32,920 nt of DNA from a virus, in the IMG/VR virus record IMGVR_UViG_3300047560_001924, positions 1 through 32,920 of that record; one strand, given 5' to 3'. This document shows positions 1 through 7,334 of this stretch, piece after piece; the stretch's first letter is position 1, and every line of letters begins with the position of its first letter. The notes below the pieces were generated by a model. The model did not search any database. It had not been told where the DNA came from and saw only the letters and a program-made list of their open reading frames with translations. The position numbers and the translations under genes were made by a program.

Positions 1-44
1 CTATACTGGTAACACTTTTAACACAGAGAGAAAGAAGGTAACAA

Positions 45-173
45 ATGAAGAACTTCATTGCAGGCACTATTTTTGGTATTGTCATTGCAACCGTCGGTTT
101 GACTGGAATTGCTCGTATGGGCGATAAGGCAATCGATCAAGTAAAGACACATTCACAGGAAATGGCAAAATGA
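45..173 (+). CDS. Small single-helix membrane protein (42 aa)
   Basis: A 42-residue ORF starting at an ATG preceded by a purine-rich GAAGGT ribosome site. Residues 4-22 form one hydrophobic, glycine-rich helix (FIAGTIFGIVIATVGLTG). A short polar tail containing DKAIDQVK follows, so it is probably an inner-membrane anchored peptide with a small amphipathic C-terminus. Its stop codon overlaps the ATG of the next gene (ATGA), which suggests translational coupling with the entericidin-like gene. Similar glycine-rich one-helix peptides are common in T4-like phages of aquatic bacteria, from memory, but no function is known to me. The 44 bases upstream hold no complete gene; they may be the end of an upstream gene or a leader. 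Confidence 0.72.
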   Translation: MKNFIAGTIFGIVIATVGLTGIARMGDKAIDQVKTHSQEMAK

Positions 174-301
174 AAACCATTATCAAACTAATGTTGGTAG
201 CGGTTACAATTTCATTCGCCGCTTGTAGTACAGTGGCAGGTGTTGGTAAAGATATCCAAGACACTGCTAATTGGACCAAAGATAAAATGTCAGGAAAATA
301 A
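170..301 (+). CDS. Entericidin-like small lipoprotein (43 aa)
   Basis: A 43-residue protein with an N-terminal signal sequence (residues 1-18) ending in the lipobox FAAC, so Cys19 would be lipidated and the mature peptide would be about 25 residues. The mature start CSTVAGVGKDIQDTA matches the hallmark of the entericidin EcnA/EcnB family (Cys-x-Thr-Val-x-Gly-x-Gly-x-Asp-Ile-Gln). In enterobacteria these are small membrane lipoproteins forming an antidote/bacteriolytic toxin pair. The start has a good ribosome site (CACAGGAAA, 155-163) and overlaps the preceding stop. It sits between a membrane peptide and a larger lipoprotein, so a role in envelope modification, lysis timing or superinfection exclusion is conceivable; this is inference. 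An o-spanin is the alternative reading, but the family signature favours entericidin. Confidence 0.75.
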   Translation: MKTIIKLMLVAVTISFAACSTVAGVGKDIQDTANWTKDKMSGK

Positions 302-302
302 A

Positions 303-860
303 ATGAAAAAAATTCTTTTGCTAATCCCTATTATTGCGCTTTTGACTGCATGTGGTACAACTAAAGATGCTTACGAGCGTCGAGCAGACAACGAACGTGA
401 ACGTCAAGAAAAATATGCTACACGCATGATTGACCAATCACCTGAGTGGATGATGAAGTTGCCAATGAGCAACAGTGCAGTGTACGCATCTGGTACTAGT
501 GTTAGTCGCGACTACAACATGGCATTTATCAAAGCAAAACATTTTGCCTATGCTAAAGTTTGTATGAGTGCTGGTGGTACAATGGACCAACGCACCAAGT
601 TATATCTTGCAGATACTGAAACTGGTAGTTCTGAAGTCAGTGAAACAATTATCCGCTCTTCATGCAAGGGTGTAGATATCACTGGTGTTGAGACCGCTGA
701 TCGCAAAGTTATCAATGAAGGTGGGCGTTACCGTGCGTATGTGCTCGTAGCATTGCCCACTGGTGATGCAAACGTATTGCGTAAGGCTCGTGATTCACAA
801 CGTGCCCAAGCCGCTGCCGCAAAACGTGCGCCTGAAGCGTTCAAGGAACTTGATCAGTGA
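303..860 (+). CDS. LPP20-like outer-membrane lipoprotein
   Basis: 185 residues from the ATG at 303. The reading frame is open further upstream, but this start has the ribosome site AGGAAA and is followed at once by a signal peptide with lipobox LLTAC (Cys17 lipidated). The stretch DQSPEWMMKLPMSNSAVYASGTSVS with the following alanine-rich helix (AFIKAKHFAYAKV) resembles the LPP20/LptM-type lipoprotein fold, in which a PEW motif precedes a YA-x-G-x-S strand. The C-terminus is an Ala/Arg-rich helix. It lies one base downstream of the entericidin-like gene, and its stop overlaps the next GTG start, so four genes appear to form one translationally coupled unit. Phage lipoproteins of this type may act in the host envelope, for example in superinfection exclusion, but nothing here proves it. 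Confidence 0.72.
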   Translation: MKKILLLIPIIALLTACGTTKDAYERRADNERERQEKYATRMIDQSPEWMMKLPMSNSAVYASGTSVSRDYNMAFIKAKHFAYAKVCMSAGGTMDQRTKLYLADTETGSSEVSETIIRSSCKGVDITGVETADRKVINEGGRYRAYVLVALPTGDANVLRKARDSQRAQAAAAKRAPEAFKELDQ

Positions 861-1189
861 GAACGCTTTTAGCTTTTATCAAATGGATCCTAGTCAAAGT
901 TGGCGAGGGTCTATTTGAATTCCATAGAGGGTTTAAACGTGACTTGGCACGTGAGACCGGCATGGCATTGGTCGCATGGTTTTTTATAAGCCTTCTATCA
1001 ACATTATTCATGTTGATAGTACTTAGTGGCATCCAATGCGTTACGGGTACTAACATACCAGTACAAATTTGGTTTGCTTACATATTCGGCTGTGTGTTCT
1101 ATTTGCTTTACACTGGAATACAAATAATGTATAATGCATTTAAGGCTGAACGAGCCGAACTATTTGAAACAATTAAAAACGGAAGATAA
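857..1189 (+). CDS. Small membrane protein, two transmembrane helices (110 aa)
   Basis: Starts with GTG at 857, overlapping the previous TGA; an AAGGAA sequence at 843-848 is well placed as ribosome site. The protein has an amphipathic basic N-terminus (residues 1-33), a hydrophobic helix around residues 38-58 ([21 protein letters not shown]), a short loop with PVQIW, a second helix around 72-90 ([20 protein letters not shown]) and a charged tail ending KNGR. The two-helix topology with charged ends is compatible with a holin-like protein, but holins have no reliable sequence signature, so the function is unassigned. It is followed 8 bases later by clpP. Confidence 0.66.
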   Translation: MRTLLAFIKWILVKVGEGLFEFHRGFKRDLARETGMALVAWFFISLLSTLFMLIVLSGIQCVTGTNIPVQIWFAYIFGCVFYLLYTGIQIMYNAFKAERAELFETIKNGR

Positions 1190-1197
1190 GGAAATAT

Positions 1198-1818
1198 ATG
1201 CCACGTTTAATCCCTACAGTTATTGAAACTGAAGCTCGCGGTGAACGTGCTTACGACATTTATAGTCGTTTGCTCAAAGACCGCATTGTAATGCTTGACG
1301 AAGATGTCAATGAACATAGTGCAAGCATTTTAGTGGCTCAACTATTATTCTTGGAGAGTCAAGGAAATGAAGACATTACAATGTTTATTAATAGCCCTGG
1401 CGGCTTGGTTACTGCTGGCTTGGCTATCTACGACACCATGCAGTTTATTAAGCCTGACGTTAGCACTGTTGTTATGGGCCAGGCTTGTAGCATGGGCTCT
1501 TTGTTGGCCCAGGCCGGTGCAAAAGGAAAACGATATGTCTTGCCTGAATCGCGAACTATGATCCACCGTGTGAGTTCTGGAACTCCTGGGACTAAGGGTA
1601 GCGTTCATGTGCAAGAACTGCAATTTGAAGATGCAAAACGCAGCTTTGAAGAAAGCCAGCGTTTGAACAAGCGCCTTACAGAATTGTATGTTAAACATAA
1701 CTCAGCTGGTAAAAAGTATGACGAAATGTTTGAATCCATGAAATTCGACACTTTCCTCAGTGCTTCTGAAGCTGTAGAATATGGCTTGGCTGATAAAGTT
1801 ATCGAAAAACGCCCATAA
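1198..1818 (+). CDS. clpP: ATP-dependent Clp protease proteolytic subunit ClpP
   Basis: 206 residues, the normal ClpP length, with the family intact from end to end. The serine protease triad is visible: Ser98 in GQACSMGS, His123 in MIHRV and Asp184 in FDTFLSA. The substrate-groove segment [17 protein letters not shown] and the C-terminal [12 protein letters not shown] also match bacterial ClpP closely. ClpP forms a double heptameric chamber that degrades proteins unfolded by ClpX or ClpA. No such ATPase lies in this window, so it would have to use host unfoldases or one encoded elsewhere. The start has AAGGAAA ten bases before it. It ends the first transcription unit and is followed by a hairpin. 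Phage ClpP could adjust host proteolysis or process virion proteins; which one is not shown. Confidence 0.95.
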   Translation: MPRLIPTVIETEARGERAYDIYSRLLKDRIVMLDEDVNEHSASILVAQLLFLESQGNEDITMFINSPGGLVTAGLAIYDTMQFIKPDVSTVVMGQACSMGSLLAQAGAKGKRYVLPESRTMIHRVSSGTPGTKGSVHVQELQFEDAKRSFEESQRLNKRLTELYVKHNSAGKKYDEMFESMKFDTFLSASEAVEYGLADKVIEKRP

Positions 1819-1831
1819 TATGCGTATATAA

Positions 1832-1854
1832 TTAGCCCGCCTAGTGCGGGCTAA
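1832..1854 (+). terminator. Terminator-like hairpin after clpP
   Basis: A perfect 9-bp stem TTAGCCCGC / GCGGGCTAA (1832-1840 with 1846-1854) closes on the five-base loop CTAGT, 14 bases after the clpP stop. There is no U-run after it, so termination may be partial. Its 3' arm runs straight into a late-promoter motif. Confidence 0.6.
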
Positions 1855-1857
1855 ATA
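1851..1857 (+). promoter_or_regulatory. Putative late promoter CTAAATA
   Basis: CTAAATA lies 19 bases before the ATG of the metallopeptidase gene. This matches the T4-like late promoter type (T4 TATAAATA, cyanophage CTAAATA from memory) and the spacing of the other late motifs here. It overlaps the 3' arm of the preceding hairpin. Confidence 0.55.
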
Positions 1858-1876
1858 ATGGGTGTAGGAGACGCCC

Positions 1877-2599
1877 ATGCAGTATCCATTCAATTGGTCT
1901 GAGCTAGATCGTGAACAATTGTACTCATATTTTTACTCACTTAATAAAAAAGTAGTAGGAAAAACGCTGACTGCTGATAAAGTACAAAAAATTATCAGTA
2001 AGCATATAAAAGCATGGCTACCCGTAAAAGTAACTAAAATTGTAGGAGTAAAATCCCACCTAGGTTACATACAAATGGGTGGAATGTATCACAGCGATTA
2101 CGATAAAAAAGATCGCACCTCGATAGAAATTAGCTTTTATTACAATATGTTCGATGAACATTATAAGCTAACTACACATCGATGGAAGCGAATGAGTTTA
2201 CGTTTTGCGGATATTATACTTCATGAGCTGATTCATATGCGACAGTTCCGTGCTCGCAATTTTAAGAATATCCCAGGATATCAAAGTACTGCCGAGTATG
2301 CCAAAGAGCGAAAAGAACAAGAGTATTTTGGTGACAGGGATGAAATGGGATCATTCGCATTTAACATAGCTTGCGAAATGATTGATAGATTTGATTATGA
2401 TCCATCTACAATCAAACGCTACATGGATTCAAATGGTGCTACACGCCATAAAAATTCATGGTGGTATAGTTATTTAAAAACCTTCAAGTTTAACCATGAC
2501 CATAAAATTATACGCAGAATGAAACGTAAAATTTTAACGCAATTGGAAAACGCATACGAAGGAAAACCATTTAAGACTACAAACTACTTGACATACTGA
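1877..2599 (+). CDS. Putative zinc metallopeptidase with HExxH motif
   Basis: 240 residues. The clear signal is HELIHMRQ, a zinc-binding HExxH motif (His116, Glu117, His120) in the predicted helix ADIILHELIHMRQF. A Glu/Asp-rich second helix around residues 146-160 (KEQEYFGDRDEMGSF) could give the third ligand (Glu149, Asp153 or Glu156). That is the layout of gluzincin or SprT-like metallopeptidases, though I cannot place it in a named family. The rest is basic (NHDHKIIRRMKRK near the C-terminus). The start ATG has the ribosome site GGAG and lies behind a late-promoter motif and a terminator hairpin, so it may be expressed late. Virion protein processing or host protein cleavage are possible roles; both are inference. 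Confidence 0.75.
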   Translation: MQYPFNWSELDREQLYSYFYSLNKKVVGKTLTADKVQKIISKHIKAWLPVKVTKIVGVKSHLGYIQMGGMYHSDYDKKDRTSIEISFYYNMFDEHYKLTTHRWKRMSLRFADIILHELIHMRQFRARNFKNIPGYQSTAEYAKERKEQEYFGDRDEMGSFAFNIACEMIDRFDYDPSTIKRYMDSNGATRHKNSWWYSYLKTFKFNHDHKIIRRMKRKILTQLENAYEGKPFKTTNYLTY

Positions 2600-2616
2600 T
2601 AACTATTGTGTAGAAT
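2588..2616 (+). promoter_or_regulatory. Sigma70-type promoter before the DNA ligase gene
   Basis: A full consensus -35 box TTGACA (2588-2593), a 17-bp spacer and a -10 box TAGAAT (2611-2616, one mismatch to TATAAT). It overlaps the end of the metallopeptidase gene and lies 28 bases before the ligase ATG. The match suggests host RNA polymerase reads the ligase early. Confidence 0.75.
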
Positions 2617-2644
2617 AAACACATTATATTATCACGAGGTCATA

Positions 2645-3973
2645 ATGAGCGATCCCTGCTACAGAGTTATTTCTAGTCTTGAAGATCATCCTAGTCGGTT
2701 AAACAAAGAACAGATTGTTGCTGTACAAGCAGAATCTGGCAATAGCGAGTTCTTTGAAGGATGCAAACTTGCACTCGACTCAATGATTACTTTTGGTCTC
2801 AAACAAATTCCGGAGAAAACAAATGAAGATGGTGCTGGCCTATCTTGGTCTGGCTTTACTAGTGTTGTTGAGCGTTTGCGTAATCGTGAGCTCACCGGCA
2901 ACACTGCCCGTTCTGCCGTTGATGCGATGATGAACACTGCCACCAAGGCAGAATGGAATGGTTGGTATCGTCGTATCCTTATTAAGGATTTGCGTTGTGG
3001 GGCAAGCGAGAAAACAATTAACAAAGTAGTAGAAAAGAAATATCCACAATATGCAATTCCTGTTTTTAGCTGTCAGCTTGCTCACGATAGTACTAATCAT
3101 GAGTCCAAAGTTACAGGCAAGAAATATATTGAAGTTAAACTCGACGGTGTTCGCGTCATTACTATTGTTCGCGCAGATGGTCGCGTTGAGATGTTTAGTC
3201 GCAATGGTAAAGAGCTAGTAAACTTTCCACACATTGCAGAGCAAATTAGTGCCGTAATTAAAAAGCATGGTACTACTAAGAACGTAGATTTTGTCCTTGA
3301 TGGTGAAGTCATGTCAAGTAGTTTCCAAGACTTAATGAAACAAGTACACCGCAAGGACAATGTTGAAGCAGGTGACGCTGTGCTACATTTGTTTGACTTC
3401 CTTCCACTTGCAAACTTTGAGCAAGGTGGTTGGGACAAAGGACAAGAAGAACGTAGTGCTATGTTGTACTACTGGCATAAAACTTACAAAGATGAAATGC
3501 CCAATGTAGCAGTTGTTGGTCATGAACTTGTTGACCTTAATGACGCAGAAGGTAAAAAGCGTTTTAAAGAAATTAACCAATACGCAATTGCTGGTGGTTA
3601 TGAAGGAATCATGATTAAGGATCCTAATGCTCCTTATGAATGTAAGAGGACGGCAAGTTGGCTGAAGTTGAAGCCTTTTATTGAGGTATCACTGGAGGTT
3701 CAAAATGTTGAAGAAGGAACTGGTAAGAATCTGGGAAGACTTGGAGCTCTGGTTTGTTCCGGACAAGACGACGGGAAAGATATTACCGTCAATGTTGGTA
3801 GTGGTTTTAGCGATGATCAGCGAATTAGCTTTTGGGCTGATCGTGATAGTTTGCTTGGCCAAGTTGTTGAAGTGAGAGCAGATGCAGTTACACAAAATCA
3901 AGATGGCACTTTTTCTCTACGTTTTCCACGATTTCTCCATTTTAGAGGCTTTGAGAATGGCGAGAAAATATAA
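2645..3973 (+). CDS. lig: ATP-dependent DNA ligase
   Basis: 442 residues from the ATG at 2645, chosen because of the ribosome site GAGG just before it; an in-frame start further upstream would lie next to the promoter. The adenylation motif I is IEVKLDGVR with the nucleophile Lys165. Motif III (FVLDGEVM), motif IV (EGIMIKDP) and motif V (WLKLKP) follow in the right order, and a C-terminal OB-like segment ends the protein. The N-terminal 140 residues hold a helical DNA-binding-like region, with KDLRCGASEKTINKV typical of the T4 gp30 type of phage ligases. It seals nicks during phage replication and repair using ATP. The next gene overlaps its 3' end by 17 bases. Confidence 0.94.
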   Translation: MSDPCYRVISSLEDHPSRLNKEQIVAVQAESGNSEFFEGCKLALDSMITFGLKQIPEKTNEDGAGLSWSGFTSVVERLRNRELTGNTARSAVDAMMNTATKAEWNGWYRRILIKDLRCGASEKTINKVVEKKYPQYAIPVFSCQLAHDSTNHESKVTGKKYIEVKLDGVRVITIVRADGRVEMFSRNGKELVNFPHIAEQISAVIKKHGTTKNVDFVLDGEVMSSSFQDLMKQVHRKDNVEAGDAVLHLFDFLPLANFEQGGWDKGQEERSAMLYYWHKTYKDEMPNVAVVGHELVDLNDAEGKKRFKEINQYAIAGGYEGIMIKDPNAPYECKRTASWLKLKPFIEVSLEVQNVEEGTGKNLGRLGALVCSGQDDGKDITVNVGSGFSDDQRISFWADRDSLLGQVVEVRADAVTQNQDGTFSLRFPRFLHFRGFENGEKI

Positions 3974-4205
3974 TATTAGACGCAGTATGCACAAGGACAT
4001 GGTCTACGGATCATTGATGGAACTTGTTAAAAACAGAACTGTTTGGCATGAAAGCACGGTAAGTCCTGAGTATAGCCACTTGACAGACGATGGCAAGGAT
4101 GCTATTGTGCATGTTGTTGAAGAATTATTCCGTGGTATGCAAATTATACATAACGCAGAAGTAAAAGAAGAAGCAAAACGTCAAACATTGGATGCATTGA
4201 AATGA
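3957..4205 (+). CDS. Small hypothetical protein (82 aa)
   Basis: I chose the ATG at 3957, which has the ribosome site AGAGG and overlaps the last 17 bases of the ligase gene; the reading frame is open further upstream, inside the ligase. The protein is basic at the N-terminus (MARKYNIRRSMHKD) and has a mixed helical body. The segment EYSHLTDDGKDAIVHVVEELF looks like a helix-rich fold, perhaps a winged-helix type, but I do not recognise the family. Its stop overlaps the next ATG (ATGA), so it is coupled to the downstream membrane protein. Function unknown. Confidence 0.68.
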   Translation: MARKYNIRRSMHKDMVYGSLMELVKNRTVWHESTVSPEYSHLTDDGKDAIVHVVEELFRGMQIIHNAEVKEEAKRQTLDALK

Positions 4206-4462
4206 CTTCACAAAACAAATACAAGTGGGTGTTTGCCACTTTGCTTGTTGTAGGTTTTATTTGGGCCGCATGGCCCGAACCTATTCGTGAGGATCGTACA
4301 AAGATAAAATTATTTTGTACAAATGGTAGAGTATTCATAGAGTTTGAAGAGAAGTATAACACATGGGGAACTATGTGGCTAGATGATGATGGCAAACCTG
4401 TTAGCTGTGGAGATGATGGCAGGTTTATTGAAGAGAAACTAAGTACTCGCATAACAATATAA
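4202..4462 (+). CDS. Single-pass membrane-anchored hypothetical protein (86 aa)
   Basis: Starts with ATG overlapping the previous TGA. Residues 8-24 (KWVFATLLVVGFIWAAW) form one hydrophobic helix. The following 60 residues are polar with a beta-like pattern and two cysteines (LFCTNGRVFIEF and KPVSCGDDGRF) that could form a disulfide if exported. An N-in topology with a periplasmic domain is likely, given the short basic N-terminus. No family was recognised; it may act at the host inner membrane. Confidence 0.66.
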   Translation: MTSQNKYKWVFATLLVVGFIWAAWPEPIREDRTKIKLFCTNGRVFIEFEEKYNTWGTMWLDDDGKPVSCGDDGRFIEEKLSTRITI

Positions 4463-4471
4463 GGAAAAATA

Positions 4472-4846
4472 ATGACAAACCCGTTTCGCGATCAAGAAAA
4501 ATTCATGACTGCTTGTGATCAGTCAGTTGACGGTTCAGACCGTGAACAATATGAGATGTACCTCAAACTAGTTACTGAAGAGTACAAGGAATTACAAGAA
4601 GCGATCATCACTGGTGATGTTCAAGAACAATTTGATGCGTTACTAGATATCGTGGTTGTGGCTATTGGCGCCATGCACAGTATGGGTGCTAATCCTGATG
4701 GCGGCTGGAAAGAAGTTATGAGTACCAACTTTGCCAAGATTGATAAAGAAACTGGTAAGGTTCGTAAACGTGAAGATGGTAAGGTACTTAAACCAGTTGG
4801 CTGGGTCGCTCCTAACTTGAAGCCGTTTTTAAAGAAAGATGTATAA
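4472..4846 (+). CDS. MazG-like nucleotide pyrophosphohydrolase family protein
   Basis: 124 residues with ribosome site AAGGAAA. The helix LKLVTEEYKELQEAI carries the acidic E-x(3)-E type motif (Glu36 and Glu40), and the next helix has Asp55 and Asp59 in QFDALLDIVVVAIGAM. This is the metal-binding layout of the all-alpha NTP-PPase (MazG/HisE-like) superfamily. The C-terminal signature NFAKIDKETGKVRKREDGKVLKPVGW is shared, from memory, with phage and HisE-like members that hydrolyse nucleoside triphosphates. Phage MazG homologues are thought to clean up or adjust the nucleotide pool during infection. The last bases overlap a 44-aa gene. The substrate cannot be predicted. Confidence 0.8.
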   Translation: MTNPFRDQEKFMTACDQSVDGSDREQYEMYLKLVTEEYKELQEAIITGDVQEQFDALLDIVVVAIGAMHSMGANPDGGWKEVMSTNFAKIDKETGKVRKREDGKVLKPVGWVAPNLKPFLKKDV

Positions 4847-4973
4847 GGTCAGATATTACATGACCGCTGGTACTCCTACTAGTAAAACATTTAAAACTTT
4901 ACACGAAGCTACTTTATTTGCAGTATATAAAGTAGCGTATGGAAATGTAATTGGAATTGATAAGGTAGATTAA
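4839..4973 (+). CDS. Small hypothetical protein (44 aa)
   Basis: A short ORF starting at the ATG at 4839, eight bases before the end of the MazG-like gene, and ending one base before the next gene's ATG. It fills the only gap in this stretch and has the same base composition. The residues (MYKVRYYMTAGTP...FKTLHEATLFAVYK) suggest a small beta-alpha fold: an N-terminal strand, then a helix with a KTLHEA start. No family was recognised. The ribosome site is weak (AAAGAAAG), so expression probably depends on coupling. Confidence 0.55.
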   Translation: MYKVRYYMTAGTPTSKTFKTLHEATLFAVYKVAYGNVIGIDKVD

Positions 4974-4974
4974 A

Positions 4975-5808
4975 ATGCGTGGAAAATATTGGTCATGTTC
5001 AAACTTTGCTGACTGGGTTCGCGGAACTCCTAAGTTAGCTTTTGGTACAAGTGAAGAGTGGGATACTTGGTATGATGATGCCAAGAAGTATAACCCCCTT
5101 CGTTACTGGTTGGCTGAAACTGGCCTAAGTAGTCTACAAAATGCATTAATGTATATTCCGGATAAACTATATGCTATCAAGTATTACTTTAATAATCGCT
5201 TTATTACTCGAACACACGCTCTTACTGCCCACCCTTCTGATATTAATCCTGGGTCTTGGTGTGATGTTGGGAATCGTTTTCTCCCATGTTTATTCAACGA
5301 ACTCAGAGATTTCGTCGAAGTCGAACTTGCATGGTGGCACCTTGCATGGAATTCAGAAGAGAGAGCCAAGTACAAAGCGCCATGGTACAACTTTGGGTGG
5401 TTCCGTATCAGAGGGTGGCGCTGCCCCCAAGCTGGACTTGACAATTTGGAGTGGCAAAGAAATCTACGCTGGCAAAAAGATGAAGTCGGAGATGATAGCG
5501 AAAACCTTGGAAAACTTACGCCGCAAGCAGTAAAAGCACAAGAGATTCTTGACCTTTATACTTGGTGGACAGTTACACGGCCAGCGCGACCAGATCCATA
5601 CGAAGCAAGTGGGTGGACTGCTTACTGTGAGGCAAGTCGTCAAGCCAACGGTGGTAAATTGCGTTGGAGTAGTGACAAGTCTCCAGAGCTTAAAAAGATG
5701 AGTAATAAGGCCCATAAGTTACTACAAAAAATGGAAGCAGCGTATGAAAAGGAAGACGAAGAAATGATGATCCGTCTTATCAAAGTTCGACACGGTCTTT
5801 GGACATGA
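4975..5808 (+). CDS. Conserved phage protein of unknown function (277 aa)
   Basis: 277 residues rich in Trp and Tyr. The opening KYWSCSNFADWVRGTPK and the later run NPGSWCDVGNRFLPCLFNELRDFVEVELA match a family seen repeatedly in large phages of many hosts, from memory, with no known function to me. A C-terminal helical segment (KMSNKAHKLLQKMEAAYEKEDEEMMIRLI) is coiled-coil-like and acidic/basic. Three cysteines (CSNFAD, WCDV, PCLF) could bind metal, but there is no clear pattern. The stop overlaps the next ATG. A DNA-metabolism or host-takeover role is only a guess from its neighbours, ligase and MazG. Confidence 0.82.
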   Translation: MRGKYWSCSNFADWVRGTPKLAFGTSEEWDTWYDDAKKYNPLRYWLAETGLSSLQNALMYIPDKLYAIKYYFNNRFITRTHALTAHPSDINPGSWCDVGNRFLPCLFNELRDFVEVELAWWHLAWNSEERAKYKAPWYNFGWFRIRGWRCPQAGLDNLEWQRNLRWQKDEVGDDSENLGKLTPQAVKAQEILDLYTWWTVTRPARPDPYEASGWTAYCEASRQANGGKLRWSSDKSPELKKMSNKAHKLLQKMEAAYEKEDEEMMIRLIKVRHGLWT

Positions 5809-6062
5809 TTATTGATGTACGTGAAGAGAAGTACCCCGTCCCTAAGTATGTTGCATATATTTGGGAAGGGGAAGAGGACAATTACTTTGAGGCCACAAAC
5901 ACTACATATAGTGAAGAGTTTTATCAAGAGATGAATGATTGGTGTAAAGAATCTTTTGGTAAACACACAAGAACGGCATACAATGTATTTGAATTTAAGA
6001 AGTATAAACATTTACAATGGTTCATGTTAAGATGGACAGGAGAAGGCAATAATGGCAACTAA
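5805..6062 (+). CDS. Small acidic hypothetical protein (85 aa)
   Basis: Starts with ATG at 5805, overlapping the TGA of the previous gene; an in-frame TTG six bases earlier is less likely. The protein is acidic and aromatic (VAYIWEGEEDNYFEATN, then a helix with YQEMNDWCKESF) and ends in a basic, Trp-rich tail (KHLQWFMLRW). The ten-base overlap with the next gene indicates coupling. No family was recognised and the ribosome site is poor. Confidence 0.62.
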   Translation: MIIDVREEKYPVPKYVAYIWEGEEDNYFEATNTTYSEEFYQEMNDWCKESFGKHTRTAYNVFEFKKYKHLQWFMLRWTGEGNNGN

Positions 6063-7263
6063 GGCAAAAGCAGCACCAAAAACTCGCGTTACTAAAAAAC
6101 AAGTAATTGCACACAGAACCAGGGCGGTTAAAGATACTAGCCCAACTTGGGATGATTGTGAATCATGGGATGGTGACACATTTCATAGGCACTTCAAACG
6201 TGCTATGGACTATTATCGTCTAGAGTCTGAAATTAAATCATACAAACCAGTTCTCATCAAATGGATGGAGAGCATCAGCTGTGCTAAATCAGATATCGCA
6301 GCAATTAAGAAAGTTAAAGATAACCGTATTAGCACTACCACTGGCGCCATTGCACATTGTTTGCTCCGTGGCATGACTGCACAGCGTGATGATTTTAATA
6401 GTGGAAAAGATTCTGCTGAATGGTTGCGTAAGCAAATTGTTGATATTATTGCACAAGGCAAGGATGACGTTGATCCTGAAATTGCAGCAGCAGAGAAAGA
6501 AGCAAATAAAGCTGATGTTTATACTCCTAGTATTCAGGAACGTGTGCGTGAAGCAGCACTTAAGATGACTGAAGAAATTGAAAACGCAATTGAAGCGTTT
6601 CAAACTGATCCGGAATCGTTTGATCCAAAGGCGTTCAAAGTCGTAAACCTGCTTAGAGCAGTAGAAGCAAAAGCAGCACACGCTCGCATTATCAAAGGCT
6701 TTTACGAACGTAATTTAGCAGAGCTTGAGGAAGCAAGTAGCAAGGAAGCAGACGAGCAGCTTAAAGAAGCATATAGCTACCTTAGCAAAGCCAACATGAA
6801 AAAGATCATTACGTTCTATCAAGAAGTAATGAGTGCTTGCGATATGCTTGCTCAAGAAGCTAAAGTTAACCGCGCACCACGTGCTAAAAAACCAACAGAC
6901 AAAGCTAAAGTAGTTTCTAAACTAAAATACTTGAAACAACATGAGCCGCTAAAGCTAGTCAGCATCAACCCAATTGATATTATTGGTAGTAAAGAACTGT
7001 GGATCTATAACACTAAAAATCGCAAATTGGGCAGATATGTTGCTAACGAATACATGGAACTTGGTGTAAAAGGCACTACTATCACTGGATTCAACGAGAA
7101 TACTAGTGTATGTAAAACTGTACGTAAGCCTGAAGAGAAACTTAAAGAATTTAAAGCTGCGGGTAAGGTACAATTACGCAAGTTCTTGGACGAAATTAAT
7201 GCTACTGACACTAAATTAAACGGTCGTATTAACGAGGAAATTATCCTGTTAAAAGTAGCATAA
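6052..7263 (+). CDS. Lysine-rich coiled-coil protein, function unknown (403 aa)
   Basis: 403 residues starting MATKAKAAPKTRVTKK, a basic Lys/Ala/Thr tail, with a strong ribosome site AGGAGAAGG. The middle (residues about 150-280) is a charged helical, coiled-coil-like region. The C-terminal 100 residues are beta-rich: YNTKNRKLGRYVANEY, then the KGTTITGF and VRKPEEKLKEF motifs. The same C-terminal signature occurs, from memory, in hypothetical proteins of marine T4-like phages. A DNA- or nucleoprotein-associated role is possible because of the basic tail, but it is not supported further. It ends a transcription unit at a strong terminator. Confidence 0.78.
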   Translation: MATKAKAAPKTRVTKKQVIAHRTRAVKDTSPTWDDCESWDGDTFHRHFKRAMDYYRLESEIKSYKPVLIKWMESISCAKSDIAAIKKVKDNRISTTTGAIAHCLLRGMTAQRDDFNSGKDSAEWLRKQIVDIIAQGKDDVDPEIAAAEKEANKADVYTPSIQERVREAALKMTEEIENAIEAFQTDPESFDPKAFKVVNLLRAVEAKAAHARIIKGFYERNLAELEEASSKEADEQLKEAYSYLSKANMKKIITFYQEVMSACDMLAQEAKVNRAPRAKKPTDKAKVVSKLKYLKQHEPLKLVSINPIDIIGSKELWIYNTKNRKLGRYVANEYMELGVKGTTITGFNENTSVCKTVRKPEEKLKEFKAAGKVQLRKFLDEINATDTKLNGRINEEIILLKVA

Positions 7264-7271
7264 CACAAACT

Positions 7272-7293
7272 AGCCCGCTTCGGCGGGCTTTTT
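7272..7293 (+). terminator. Rho-independent terminator with UUCG tetraloop
   Basis: The stem AGCCCGC / GCGGGCT (7272-7278 with 7283-7289) closes a TTCG tetraloop with C-G closing pair and is followed by a run of T's (7289-7293). It lies 9 bases after the stop of the 403-aa gene. The stem matches that of the hairpin at 1832-1854. Confidence 0.92.
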
Positions 7294-7307
7294 CATGACT
7301 GAATGTT

Positions 7308-7315
7308 GATAAATA
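7308..7315 (+). promoter_or_regulatory. Putative late promoter GATAAATA
   Basis: GATAAATA, one base from the T4 late consensus, is 19 bases before the ATG of the 491-aa fibre-type gene and directly after a terminator. A ribosome site (AGAGA) lies between. Confidence 0.68.
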
Positions 7316-7334
7316 CTCAAAAGAGACCCCTATT

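Noticed and set aside
170-860. Spanin pair (small lipoprotein as o-spanin with a membrane partner)
   Set aside because: The small lipoprotein carries the entericidin signature and no neighbour shows the coiled-coil periplasmic i-spanin layout.
1345-1698. 117-aa minus-strand ORF within clpP
   Set aside because: Antisense shadow of a well-conserved ClpP gene with no start signal.
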